NCBI GenBank assembly: GCA_910588215.1
Contig: CAJUQJ010000061.1
Location: 1 to 18,789 of the forward strand
Direction: 5' to 3'
DNA length: 18,789 nt
DNA from: an uncultured Lachnospiraceae bacterium
GTDB lineage: Bacteria; Bacillota; Clostridia; Lachnospirales; Lachnospiraceae
The translations under genes and the position numbers were made by a program. Under the pieces are notes generated by a model. The model ran no database searches. It was given only the letters and a program-made list of their open reading frames with translations, and was not told the DNA's origin. Positions 6,790-13,812 of the stretch are shown here, piece after piece (position 1 is the first letter of the stretch; each line of letters starts with the position of its first letter).

Positions 6790-8223
6790 TCACAGAAACT
6801 TTCTTAAGCCCTTCGGATAATGATTTTTCATCTGACCGCCTGCAGCCTTGCCAAATCCCAGCGGATATCCGCTGTAAGTCAACAATGTCCACCCCTTTTG
6901 TGCAGTACGGAGCACACTTTCACCGCGCAGATAACAGACCGCTTCCTCATGTGTCAACTCCAGGATCCGCTCTGTCTCTACTGCCGTCAATGCAAGAGCC
7001 AGTGAGTGAGCCGGCTCCAAACGGTTCTTCTTCTCCGTTGCCAAATGCAGACCCGGTCGGAGCACCCTGATTCCCTCCATCGAGATCATATCCCCCGGCA
7101 CGAGATAAAGCTGTTCTCCAAACTGCGACACGATCCCGCCCTGCTTCGTCAACCAGTCCTCTGCAAGCCCCAGTTCCTTTACAAGAAACTCCTGCAGGAC
7201 TTCTGTCGGATCCTTTTGCCCTGCACCTGCATGGCGGCGGTCCTTACCAGACTTCTTCCGCCTATTGTCACAAGACTGCCCGGGAAATACACCGTCCAGG
7301 CTTCCCTGTCGACGAAGTCTGGCAATATAATGCCCCTCTCCCCGTAGGCGATGAGGCCATAACCGCATGGTATATGCAAGTCCCGGTGCAGGCTGCATAG
7401 CCCACTCAGTCTGTCCGGGTGCAAAAGTCCCATCACAAGGTACCTCCTCCAGGAAAAAATCTTCCCGCTCTCCTATAAATCTGCTGATGGTCCCTTCGTT
7501 TTCTTCCGGTGCAAAAGTGCAGGTAGAGTAGACCAGTACGCCGCCCGGTTTGAGACATCTGGCCGCTGCTTTGAGAATCGTCAGCTGTCTGTTGGCACAC
7601 ATCCGCACATGCTCCTTGCTCCATTGTTCCACCGCTGTCTGATCCTTGCGAAACATTCCCTCTCCGGAGCAGGGAGCGTCCACCACGATCCTGTCAAAAA
7701 ATCCCGGAAAAAGTTCCGTCATATGTTCCGGATCCTCACTGCATACCACGCAGTTTTTGATCCCCATCCGCTCCACATTCTGGGAGAGGATTCTGGCCCT
7801 GTCGTAAATCACTTCATTGGCGACTAACAGTCCTTCTCCCCGCATCCGTCCGGCAATCTGTGTACTTTTACCACCTGGCGCCGCACACAGATCCAGAATA
7901 CGCTCGCCCGGCTGCGGATCCAGGATCTCCACTACCGCCATCGCAGACGGCTCCTGGATATAATAGACCCCTGCCTCATGCAGCACATCCTTACCCGGCT
8001 GTTCCTCTGCCTGATAGTAATATCCTTCTTCTGCCCAGCTTACTTTCTCCAAAGTATAAGGCATCTGAGCCATAAATCTCTCCCCGGAAGACTTCAACGG
8101 ATTCCTGCGCAGCCCGTAAGAACGTTCCTTATCATAGCTTGCCTGAAACGCTTCCCATTCCGTGCCGAGAAGTCTTTTCATCCTCATACGGAATGCCTCC
8201 GGCAGATTCCTCCTGTCTTCCAT
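6790..8223 (-). CDS. rsmF: RsmF-type rRNA (cytosine-C5) methyltransferase (NOL1/NOP2/Sun family)
   Basis: A 477-residue S-adenosylmethionine-dependent RNA m5C methyltransferase, expected to act on ribosomal RNA. DLCAAPGGKSTQIA (111-124) is the SAM-binding motif, VDAPCSGEGMFRKD contains Cys185, and YSTCTF contains Cys235; these are the two family cysteines (release and nucleophile). The C-terminal 150 residues (EFLVKELG to the end, with GYPLGFGK) match the RsmF/YebU-type extension and carry a basic low-complexity linker (RRKKSGKDRR). ATG at 8221-8223 is chosen; an adjacent GTG at 8224-8226 shares the AAGGAA ribosome site and would add one residue. It has its own promoter and no clear operon partner. 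The exact rRNA position is not determinable here. Confidence 0.92.
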   Translation of the reverse strand: MEDRRNLPEAFRMRMKRLLGTEWEAFQASYDKERSYGLRRNPLKSSGERFMAQMPYTLEKVSWAEEGYYYQAEEQPGKDVLHEAGVYYIQEPSAMAVVEILDPQPGERILDLCAAPGGKSTQIAGRMRGEGLLVANEVIYDRARILSQNVERMGIKNCVVCSEDPEHMTELFPGFFDRIVVDAPCSGEGMFRKDQTAVEQWSKEHVRMCANRQLTILKAAARCLKPGGVLVYSTCTFAPEENEGTISRFIGEREDFFLEEVPCDGTFAPGQTEWAMQPAPGLAYTMRLWPHRLRGEGHYIARLRRQGSLDGVFPGQSCDNRRKKSGKDRRHAGAGQKDPTEVLQEFLVKELGLAEDWLTKQGGIVSQFGEQLYLVPGDMISMEGIRVLRPGLHLATEKKNRLEPAHSLALALTAVETERILELTHEEAVCYLRGESVLRTAQKGWTLLTYSGYPLGFGKAAGGQMKNHYPKGLRKFL

Positions 8224-8288
8224 CACATTTTCAATTCCTTTCGTGTCACTTTATCTGTTTTGCCATAATCCACGGCTTTTCTATGTTC

Positions 8289-8317
8289 AGTATAATGGAT
8301 TCCCCTGGCTCCTGCAA
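8289..8317 (-). promoter_or_regulatory. Promoter of the rsmF-type gene
   Basis: On the minus strand TTGCAG (8312-8317), a 17-base spacer and TATACT (8289-8294) make a good sigma-A promoter in the 120-base gap after the alarmone synthetase gene, about 65 bases before the methyltransferase start. Confidence 0.65.
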
Positions 8318-8343
8318 TCCCAAATCATGCCAAAAGAAACCCT

Positions 8344-9132
8344 CTACTCGTTGATCGCTATATCGATCCTGCTCAGCTTTTCCAACAGAATCTCCTCTTC
8401 TGTCGGGATATCCTCGGACAGTTCAATCTGCTGGCGTACCTGCCACATCTGCTTGTCTACGGATGCAATCTGTTCTGCACAATCACTCAGCTGCCGCACG
8501 ATTTCCTGCTGGTTCGGCACCTTCTGTTTATACTTAAGCTGATGCTCAAGGCTTGCCCAGAAATCCATAGCGATCGTCCGAATCTGCACCTCCACTGCCA
8601 TATTCTTCGTCCTGTCAGAGAAGAATACAGGTACGCTGACGATCATATGATAGCTGCGATACCCATTAGGCTTGGGATTCTTGATATAATCCTTCTCCTT
8701 AAGCACCGTGATATCATCCTGCTTCGCCAGCGCCTGGGCCAGCATATAGATGTCGTCCACATAAGAACATACCACCCGGATTCCGGCCACGTCGAACAGA
8801 TACTTCTCCACATTGTCCAACGTAAAATCAACATTCTTGCCGTCCAGCTTACGCATAATGCTTGTACTACTCTTAAGGCGGGAGTTGATGGATGTGATCG
8901 GATTGCGCTGATAGCGCACATTAAATTCCGAATTCAGCACATCGAACTTCGTGCGCACCTCCTTGATGGCACAACTGTAACGCATTCTCATCTCCTTATA
9001 ATCTACCACCGTATCTACCATCTGCCGTCTTCTCTCATAAATCGACTGATCTACCTGGGGATATATCATCATCTCCGTTTCATTGGATTCCACACTCATT
9101 TCATCCAGTGGAAAAAAGGGATTTGCCGTCAT
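8344..9132 (-). CDS. Small alarmone synthetase (RelQ/YjbM-like GTP pyrophosphokinase)
   Basis: A 262-residue stand-alone (p)ppGpp synthetase that transfers pyrophosphate from ATP to GTP or GDP. It has only the synthetase domain: SRLKSSTSIMRKL (84-96), YLFDVAGIRVVCSY with Asp114 and Arg119, KPNGYRSYHMIV (154-165), EVQIRT (181-186) and FWASLEHQLKYK with His197. There is no HD hydrolase domain and no TGS/ACT region, so it is not full-length RelA/SpoT. It is longer than typical RelQ (about 210-220), with an extra acidic N-terminus of about 30 residues and a charged C-terminal helix. The start has GGAGG 11 bases upstream. It is transcribed alone, from a promoter overlaid by a large palindrome, so control is probably transcriptional. 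RelQ versus RelP clade was not resolved. Confidence 0.9.
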   Translation of the reverse strand: MTANPFFPLDEMSVESNETEMMIYPQVDQSIYERRRQMVDTVVDYKEMRMRYSCAIKEVRTKFDVLNSEFNVRYQRNPITSINSRLKSSTSIMRKLDGKNVDFTLDNVEKYLFDVAGIRVVCSYVDDIYMLAQALAKQDDITVLKEKDYIKNPKPNGYRSYHMIVSVPVFFSDRTKNMAVEVQIRTIAMDFWASLEHQLKYKQKVPNQQEIVRQLSDCAEQIASVDKQMWQVRQQIELSEDIPTEEEILLEKLSRIDIAINE

Positions 9133-9185
9133 TGAGTCTTTATCCTCCGTTCCTAAAAATATGATAAAAAAAACAACTTCTGTCT

Positions 9186-9243
9186 GTTATAACAACATAC
9201 GATATAAAAAGTTCTCACTTTATATATCCTTTGTTACTATAAC
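9186..9243. promoter_or_regulatory. 58-bp imperfect palindrome over the alarmone-synthetase promoter
   Basis: Two 27-base arms separated by 4 bases (GAGA on the minus strand) match at 22 of 27 positions, and two of the mismatches would be G-U pairs in RNA. The outer arm ends are GTTATA and TATAAC, and the inner halves are ATATAAAGT and ACTTTTTATAT. One arm contains the -10 element (9236-9241). The predicted transcript start falls inside that arm, so only the inner half could fold in RNA. A DNA operator is therefore the better reading. Confidence 0.65.
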
Positions 9244-9264
9244 GCAGAAGCTGTCTGAAAACAA
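9236..9264 (-). promoter_or_regulatory. Promoter of the small alarmone synthetase gene
   Basis: On the minus strand TTGTTT (9259-9264), a 17-base spacer and TATAGT (9236-9241) form a plausible sigma-A promoter about 100 bases before the start codon. Its -10 sits inside the palindrome of 9186-9243. Confidence 0.65.
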
Positions 9265-9293
9265 TAAACGGAATGTAAAAATTGTATTAAGAT

Positions 9294-9339
9294 AAAAGCA
9301 ATCGTTACAGTCACGGCCTAACCAGCCGCAAACTGTAAC
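9294..9339 (-). terminator. Hairpin terminator after the FliD-like gene
   Basis: On the minus strand GTTACAGT pairs with ACTGTAAC, and after a small internal bulge CGGC pairs with GCCG around a TGGTTAG loop. A short TTTT run follows after six bases, so it is a moderate rather than ideal intrinsic terminator. It begins 20 bases after the stop codon. Confidence 0.55.
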
Positions 9340-9359
9340 ATATAAAGCCCATGACTTTC

Positions 9360-10067
9360 TCAGCCAAAGAAATTAAAATAATTCCCCCTGCTCCCATAAT
9401 CATTAAACAACTTGCTATAGCTGCTGCTTGCCTGCGCATCCATACTGCGCTCTGCGGTAGTCTCCACAGAATCCGCCCACAAAGCTGCACGCCCAGCGAA
9501 ACCGCTCTTGCCGCCCCACACCTTCTCAAGCGTCGTCAGATCCGTTGCCGCCAGCTTCTTATCATCTACCTCAAGTGTTCCGTCCATCTTCCTGGTCACA
9601 CCACAAGAAGCCAACTCGGAACTGTTCATACCGGTAATGCTGTTTAACTGTGACAGGTAATTATTGTCTGTCCTCGTCCCGGATTCCCGCAGATTGCCCA
9701 GCATACTGTTATACTGACTCACCAGTCCCTTGATATTCGCCACGATCTCCGCATTACTGCCACTCTCCTTCGCCTTGGCAAAAAGGGATGTCTTGCTCTC
9801 GTCCGCAAGTTTGTCTCCATACTCACAGACCTGCTGCGCATGATACTTCATATTATAATATAGTTTCTGCTGATCAGCCGTCCCCAGCACCGCGTTGTTA
9901 AAAATATTGTTCTTCTGTCGCAGTCCGCTTAACACTTGCGCGTTCCTGCTACTCAATCTCCTGCCTCTACTGGTTCTGCTAAGAGCGCTCTGTAACAAAG
10001 AATAGCTGCCGCCTGTTCTGTTTCTCCCACTCAGCAACGCACTGGAATAATTTCTTGGAATTCTCAT
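9360..10067 (-). CDS. Unrecognised protein with a FliD-like C-terminal stretch
   Basis: A 235-residue protein I cannot name securely. Residues 1-50 are Ser/Arg-rich and probably disordered, with no signal peptide or membrane helix. Residues 60-130 look helical (ADQQKLYYNMKYHAQQVCEY, then IVANIKGLVSQYNSMLGNL). Residues 107-192, especially ELASCGVTRKMDGTLEVDDKKL, resemble the C-terminal pattern of the flagellar cap FliD, where a loop of the form GI-T-x-DGTL-x-VD-x-x-KL is common. The last 20 residues are rich in Tyr, Phe and Gly (GNYFNFFG). The ATG at 10067 is chosen because GGGAG lies seven bases upstream; a GTG 24 bases earlier is open in frame. It follows the histidine kinase gene but has its own promoter. 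FliD similarity is by eye and may reflect generic coiled-coil composition. Confidence 0.75.
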   Translation of the reverse strand: MRIPRNYSSALLSGRNRTGGSYSLLQSALSRTSRGRRLSSRNAQVLSGLRQKNNIFNNAVLGTADQQKLYYNMKYHAQQVCEYGDKLADESKTSLFAKAKESGSNAEIVANIKGLVSQYNSMLGNLRESGTRTDNNYLSQLNSITGMNSSELASCGVTRKMDGTLEVDDKKLAATDLTTLEKVWGGKSGFAGRAALWADSVETTAERSMDAQASSSYSKLFNDYGSRGNYFNFFG

Positions 10068-10126
10068 AGGTCGTCTCCCTTCTGTCTGCACATTGTGAAG
10101 TAAGCAATTCCGTTCTCTTCACATTA

Positions 10127-10156
10127 AGTATATCGTTCGTATTTCCGTAAAGTGAA
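10127..10156 (-). promoter_or_regulatory. Promoter of the FliD-like gene with GTGAAG motifs
   Basis: On the minus strand TTCACT (10151-10156), 18 bases and TATACT (10127-10132) form a fair sigma-A promoter about 60 bases before the start. The hexamer GTGAAG occurs three times on either strand around it: in TTGTGAAG near 10093-10100, as CTTCACAT near 10117-10124, and in AGTGAAGG overlapping the -35. The first two form an inverted pair, suggesting an operator. Confidence 0.5.
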
Positions 10157-10186
10157 GGGAATTGTAACCAACTGCGCTATTTTTCG

Positions 10187-11677
10187 TCATGAACAGAACT
10201 CTTTTCCCTGCAGCATGATCGTCAGTACAAACTTCCCTTCCTCTGCCTCATACTGCATCGTTCCGTAATATTTCTCCACACAGCTTCGTATATTGCGTAT
10301 GCCAAACCCGTGTCTGTCTTTGTCCGTTTTGGTAGTCTGCAGGCTGTCCGCCCCTGATGGCAGGATTATACCGTCATACGTATTCTCCACCACAACGAAA
10401 TACATTCTTCCCTTCGCATACCCTCGAAATCGAATCAGCCGTTCTCTATCCGCCGATATTTTCCGACAGGCCTCTATGGCATTGTCAAGTGCATTGTTAA
10501 GCAGGATTCCCAGATCAAAAGCCTCAATTCCTAATTCTGCCTGAAAGAACAACTCTCCTTCCAGTGTCAAGTGTTCCTGCTCACAGATCTGGCCCTTCCG
10601 ATTTAAGATGACATCCGTCACCGGATTCCCCGTAGCAAATTGCAGGGAAAGTCTGTCCGCTGCCTGCTGCATATGACGCAGATATCCGTCCGCTTCCTGT
10701 CTGACCTGATCTGGCAGTCGCCCTTCTTTGGTACTCTCTCGAAGCAGCTGCTCCATATCTGCCACATAATTATTAATATCATGCCGCATCCTGCGAATCC
10801 CGTCATACAGCTGCTCCAACTCTTTCACATGATCTGTCATATCCGCAAGCTGCTGTTTGTAGAACAGCAGGTCATTCTTCTGCATCTCAGTACGCACCAG
10901 TTCACTGTAGATCCTGCGGCTGAAGACAATGCAGGCCAAACACAAAAGGGCGATCACCGGCACCATCACATACATACTGCCGTGCTTTTCATACAGGAAT
11001 TCCACTTCCGTCCCCTGCTGTCTGTAAAAGGATATCCGCCAGTACACATCAAAGGCCATGGTGACCATCGGCGTCAACATCAGAAACCAAAGCCCTTGCC
11101 TGCTGATCTCATCTACCGGTCCTGAAACTATCAGATAGTGCCGGTACACGCGAAGTGTTCCATACGTGAACGCCAGGCAGCCTGCCAGATAGACACACAT
11201 ACTATAGTCCTGCAGAAATGTTGTGATCGTCATAAACTGCTCCAGATTGATCTCCTCCGCCATGACCAATTCGCTCAGATGATCGATCAGTCCCAGCATA
11301 GTGAGTGACCAGACACTGTGCAGTGTAAATTTGACCATCTCCTGTACCGCATAAAATACTAACAACAGGTACAATTTGCAAAGCCTTTTCCCCTGATAGA
11401 ACAGATCCATGACAAAGAAGCTGCAGACCAGGACGATCACAAGTTTAATGATACTGTAGCTGCTGTCCATGACCATCCCGTCTGCATTGCCATAAAGTAG
11501 GCTGTTGAACCACGCGGAGGCAGAAAGCCAGTACCCTGTCAGAAATGCCTGTAAGAAAAAAAGTACCTTCCCTGCGGAACGATACTTCTCCTTTACCATG
11601 ATACTGTCTTTACAGAAATATAACAAAAGCCATGCTTTCGATAAATACTCGATCAGATTGAGCAAATCCCCTACCAT
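10187..11677 (-). CDS. GHKL sensor histidine kinase (AgrC-like)
   Basis: A 496-residue membrane sensor kinase. About six or seven hydrophobic segments fill residues 5-255, then a coiled-coil linker leads to the H-box YDGIRRMRHDINNY with phospho-acceptor His299. The ATPase domain has LLNNALDNAIEAC (N-box) and HGFGIRNI (G-box), but the rest is compact, as in HPK10 kinases such as AgrC and ComD that sense peptides. There is no PAS or HAMP domain. AAGGAG about seven bases before the ATG supports the start. It follows the LytTR regulator gene by 35 bases, so the two are co-transcribed and probably cognate. No AgrB/AgrD genes are in the window, so the ligand is unknown; a peptide is plausible by family only. 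Confidence 0.93.
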   Translation of the reverse strand: MVGDLLNLIEYLSKAWLLLYFCKDSIMVKEKYRSAGKVLFFLQAFLTGYWLSASAWFNSLLYGNADGMVMDSSYSIIKLVIVLVCSFFVMDLFYQGKRLCKLYLLLVFYAVQEMVKFTLHSVWSLTMLGLIDHLSELVMAEEINLEQFMTITTFLQDYSMCVYLAGCLAFTYGTLRVYRHYLIVSGPVDEISRQGLWFLMLTPMVTMAFDVYWRISFYRQQGTEVEFLYEKHGSMYVMVPVIALLCLACIVFSRRIYSELVRTEMQKNDLLFYKQQLADMTDHVKELEQLYDGIRRMRHDINNYVADMEQLLRESTKEGRLPDQVRQEADGYLRHMQQAADRLSLQFATGNPVTDVILNRKGQICEQEHLTLEGELFFQAELGIEAFDLGILLNNALDNAIEACRKISADRERLIRFRGYAKGRMYFVVVENTYDGIILPSGADSLQTTKTDKDRHGFGIRNIRSCVEKYYGTMQYEAEEGKFVLTIMLQGKEFCS

Positions 11678-11712
11678 ACTGCCGCTCCTTCCAAGTTATC
11701 ATTGCAGCTTCC

Positions 11713-12408
11713 CTACTCTTTCAAATAACGGCAGTACAATTTCACAAACTCACCGTACTTCTGTTTCGCCAGATAGATCTGATCCCCCGAGCTAACGGTG
11801 ATGCTCTCATGGTCATAGCCGGTAATAGCAGACAGCGCCACCAGATACCCTCTGTGGCAGCGATAGAATCCGTCCCCAAGCACTTCCTGTAAGTGGTTCA
11901 TCCGTTCATAGTATTCCAGACATTCCGTCTTCGTATGCAGGATCACCTTACGCCCGCTGTTTTCCACATAGAGGATATCCTCCACCGGTATTCTGCGGTG
12001 GCTTCCCTCCGCCTTCACCAAAAGATACCGTGGGCCGCACTGCCTCTTCTCGACTTCCTGCACGGCGCGCCGCAATACTTCCCGCATCTTATCCTCATCG
12101 ATCGGTTTCATAAGATAATGGAATGCGCCCACATCAAAGGCATCGAAAACCTGTTCTCTCACGCCCGTCACAAAGATCAGGATTGCGTCCACAAGCTTCC
12201 TTAAACGCCTTGCCGTCTCCATACCGTCCATGCCTTCCATTGCGATATCAAGCAACACGATATCCGGCCGGTATCCTTCTTTTACATTTTCTATCAATTT
12301 CATCCCTGAATCAAATTCACATGTCTGTGCCTGAGAAAATTCTTTCTCAAGTAAGGTTCGAATCCTTTCTCTCCCTCTTACCTCATCATCACAAACTGCA
12401 ATATTCAT
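11713..12408 (-). CDS. LytTR-family response regulator (AgrA/VirR-like)
   Basis: A 231-residue transcription regulator. The receiver domain (1-120) has the acidic pair Asp7/Asp8 in VCDDE, phospho-acceptor Asp54 in VLLDIAMEGMDG, and the conserved lysine in MKPIDEDKMREVLRRA. The LytTR DNA-binding domain (about 135-231) shows IPVEDILYVENSGRK, FYRCHRGYLVALSAIT and KQKYGEFVKLYCRYLKE. LytTR proteins bind pairs of direct repeats near promoters; I found no convincing matching pair here. It is followed by the GHKL kinase gene. An AGAGG lies before the ATG, and a leader ORF and hairpin sit directly upstream. Targets could be this operon or the flanking coiled-coil and FliD-like genes. Confidence 0.94.
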   Translation of the reverse strand: MNIAVCDDEVRGRERIRTLLEKEFSQAQTCEFDSGMKLIENVKEGYRPDIVLLDIAMEGMDGMETARRLRKLVDAILIFVTGVREQVFDAFDVGAFHYLMKPIDEDKMREVLRRAVQEVEKRQCGPRYLLVKAEGSHRRIPVEDILYVENSGRKVILHTKTECLEYYERMNHLQEVLGDGFYRCHRGYLVALSAITGYDHESITVSSGDQIYLAKQKYGEFVKLYCRYLKE

Positions 12409-12416
12409 GTTTACCT

Positions 12417-12461
12417 CTACGTGGATATTGCTGGCTGTGCCTGCAATATCCCTGAATACAT
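12417..12461 (-). CDS. Possible 14-residue leader peptide before the response regulator
   Basis: ATG at 12459-12461, preceded by GAGAGG four bases upstream, opens a 14-codon frame, MYSGILQAQPAIST, ending in TAG eight bases before the response regulator ATG. The reading frame runs through the palindrome at 12423-12451, so its translation would unfold that hairpin. This geometry suits translational coupling or attenuation, but the ORF is so short that chance is possible. Confidence 0.35.
   Translation of the reverse strand: MYSGILQAQPAIST
12423..12451. promoter_or_regulatory. 29-bp near-perfect palindrome in the leader of the response regulator
   Basis: GGATATTGC and GCAATATCC form nine perfect pairs. 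After one symmetric mismatch GGC and GCC pair again, leaving a three-base centre. The element ends 14 bases before the regulator start codon, next to its ribosome site, and no T-tract follows, so it is not a terminator. It may be an operator (autoregulation) or an mRNA hairpin. Confidence 0.7.
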
Positions 12462-12565
12462 AATTCCTCTCGTATGCCGTTATTACGCTCCTGTCTTCCC
12501 GGCCGCTTTCCTGGCAGCCGCCGGCCGCTTAACATCACTGCACCGACTTCCTGCGCTCCTCCCGG

Positions 12566-13738
12566 TCAGCTCTCTTCATCCACAATACTTCCCTTCAGAT
12601 CTTCTTCCAGAAGCTTCATCTTATGCAGCATCTTCTTCACATCCAGCTGCACGTCGGAAAGGCTGCCCTGCCCTCTGCCGGTTTCCAAAATATCGTCAAG
12701 CAGAACCGACTCCTCTCTGGAACGCTCTTCGGAGTCGCGGCGTAATTCTTCCTGCTCTTCTCTCTTCACCTGGGCCTCGTCGATCCGTTCCTCCAACGCT
12801 GCCTCGTCCTCTTTTCTATCCTCGATCTTCTCTTCCTGTTCTGCTTTCTCTTCCGCTTTCTCCTCGGCCTCTTCTTTCTTCTCGTCCATCTCCTCATCCA
12901 CGTGATCTTTGGCTTCTTCCATCAACATGCCAATGATCTCCTTACCGGCCGCTTCCATCACATCCTCAGCCTTCTTCTGAGCATCTGTCATCTCATGAAA
13001 TTTCAGCCGTTCCAGCTTCATAGCACGAATGGAACCACTATAAGCTATGATCTGATCCTCAATGATATCATTCTTCTGCTCATAAATCCTCTGATGTTTG
13101 TCAATGTTCAGACAACGCTCCTGATACTCCGTCAGGGGGATTCCCTCCATCTCCTTCAGCAACGCTTCCTCTTCCTCGGTCCACGTTACTTCAAGCCCGA
13201 ATTTCTCCGCATCTTGCTTACGCTGCAGCAGAAATGCCTCTTCCTTCGTATCGGGAAGACGACCGTTTATCTCTTTCAGCCGGGCCTCCTCTTCCTCGGT
13301 CAGAGAAACCTCGTCCGGGTGATGCATGGCATCTTCTTTCTTCTGGAGCAGTTCCAGATCCTTCTGTTCCTGGGAATCCGCCGCCACACCATACTGCTGG
13401 CGCAGCATCTCCTTCTGGGCATCGCCCGCATCGATCACCCCAAGATTCTCCACATATTCATCCTGCAGCTGGGACAGTTTATGCCGGATATCCAAGATAC
13501 TGTTATCAATCTTCCGGTCGCCTTCCCAGGCATTGCTCACTATCTTCAATGCCTTCTGCTGCGCATACAATTTACGCTGAGTGATCGGATCCTTCTTAAC
13601 GTTCAGATCCCCCATGAAAATGGTACTTCTCTTCTGCTTCTCTTGTCCGTTTATGCCTGCTCTCTCCTGTGCTCTGTCTCGAGCCGCACTGCTGACATGG
13701 ACCACCTGATTCTCGTTCGCATTTGCTCTGATCTGCAT
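12566..13738 (-). CDS. Unrecognised charged coiled-coil protein with 40-residue repeats
   Basis: A 390-residue soluble protein of unknown function. It has no signal peptide or membrane helix. The N-terminus (1-40) is polar. Residues 75-135 look helical. About 2.3 copies of a 40-residue unit follow: LLQKKEDA (130-137) leading to LTEEEEARLKEINGRLP, then LLQRKQDA (170-177) leading to WTEEEEALLKEMEGIPLT, then a decayed third start. Residues 280-345 are an almost uninterrupted Glu/Lys/Arg coiled coil, and 345-390 has VLLDDILETG and more charged helix. The ATG at 13738 is chosen because AAGGAGG lies nine bases upstream; an in-frame ATG seven codons earlier carries that site inside its codons. It precedes the LytTR/GHKL pair by 157 bases and could be in the same transcript. 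A scaffold or surface-associated role is only a guess. Confidence 0.8.
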   Translation of the reverse strand: MQIRANANENQVVHVSSAARDRAQERAGINGQEKQKRSTIFMGDLNVKKDPITQRKLYAQQKALKIVSNAWEGDRKIDNSILDIRHKLSQLQDEYVENLGVIDAGDAQKEMLRQQYGVAADSQEQKDLELLQKKEDAMHHPDEVSLTEEEEARLKEINGRLPDTKEEAFLLQRKQDAEKFGLEVTWTEEEEALLKEMEGIPLTEYQERCLNIDKHQRIYEQKNDIIEDQIIAYSGSIRAMKLERLKFHEMTDAQKKAEDVMEAAGKEIIGMLMEEAKDHVDEEMDEKKEEAEEKAEEKAEQEEKIEDRKEDEAALEERIDEAQVKREEQEELRRDSEERSREESVLLDDILETGRGQGSLSDVQLDVKKMLHKMKLLEEDLKGSIVDEES

Positions 13739-13761
13739 GAATTGTAACCTCCTTGTCATAT

Positions 13762-13785
13762 CCGGATGAACTCCTTTTCATCCGG
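13762..13785 (-). promoter_or_regulatory. mRNA hairpin with a Shine-Dalgarno-like loop
   Basis: On the minus strand CCGGATGAA, loop AAGGAG, TTCATCCGG gives nine perfect pairs. The loop itself is a ribosome-binding sequence. It lies between the promoter and the coiled-coil start, 11 bases before an in-frame upstream ATG (13757-13759) and 23 bases before the preferred ATG, which has a second AAGGAGG. Confidence 0.65.
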
Positions 13786-13812
13786 CAGCCTATCATCAAC
13801 CTCCATAGTATT

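Noticed and set aside
10170..10186. GCAGTTGGT as a LytTR half-site before the FliD-like gene
   Set aside because: It matches eight of nine positions of the AgrA-type consensus, but no second direct repeat lies at the expected 12-base spacing.
12366..12513. Minus-strand 48-codon frame (MLSGRRLPGKRPGRQ...) running into the response regulator
   Set aside because: Poor ribosome site spacing and arbitrary basic composition; it is not AgrD-like despite lying before an Agr-type pair.
12518..12565. Start-less minus-strand frame after the coiled-coil stop encoding a Lys/Arg/Ala-rich tail (KRPAAARKAAGKTGA, then two stops)
   Set aside because: It lacks a start codon and would need a frameshift; the GC-rich direct repeat AAGCGGCCGG explains the pattern.
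12474..12905. Ser-rich plus-strand frame of 143 codons
   Set aside because: It is the complement of the Glu/Lys coiled-coil codons (GAG/GAA read backwards gives TTC/CTC), so the Ser richness is an artefact.
12902..13747. Plus-strand frame of 281 codons
   Set aside because: Fully antisense to the coiled-coil gene, with no ribosome site or motif.
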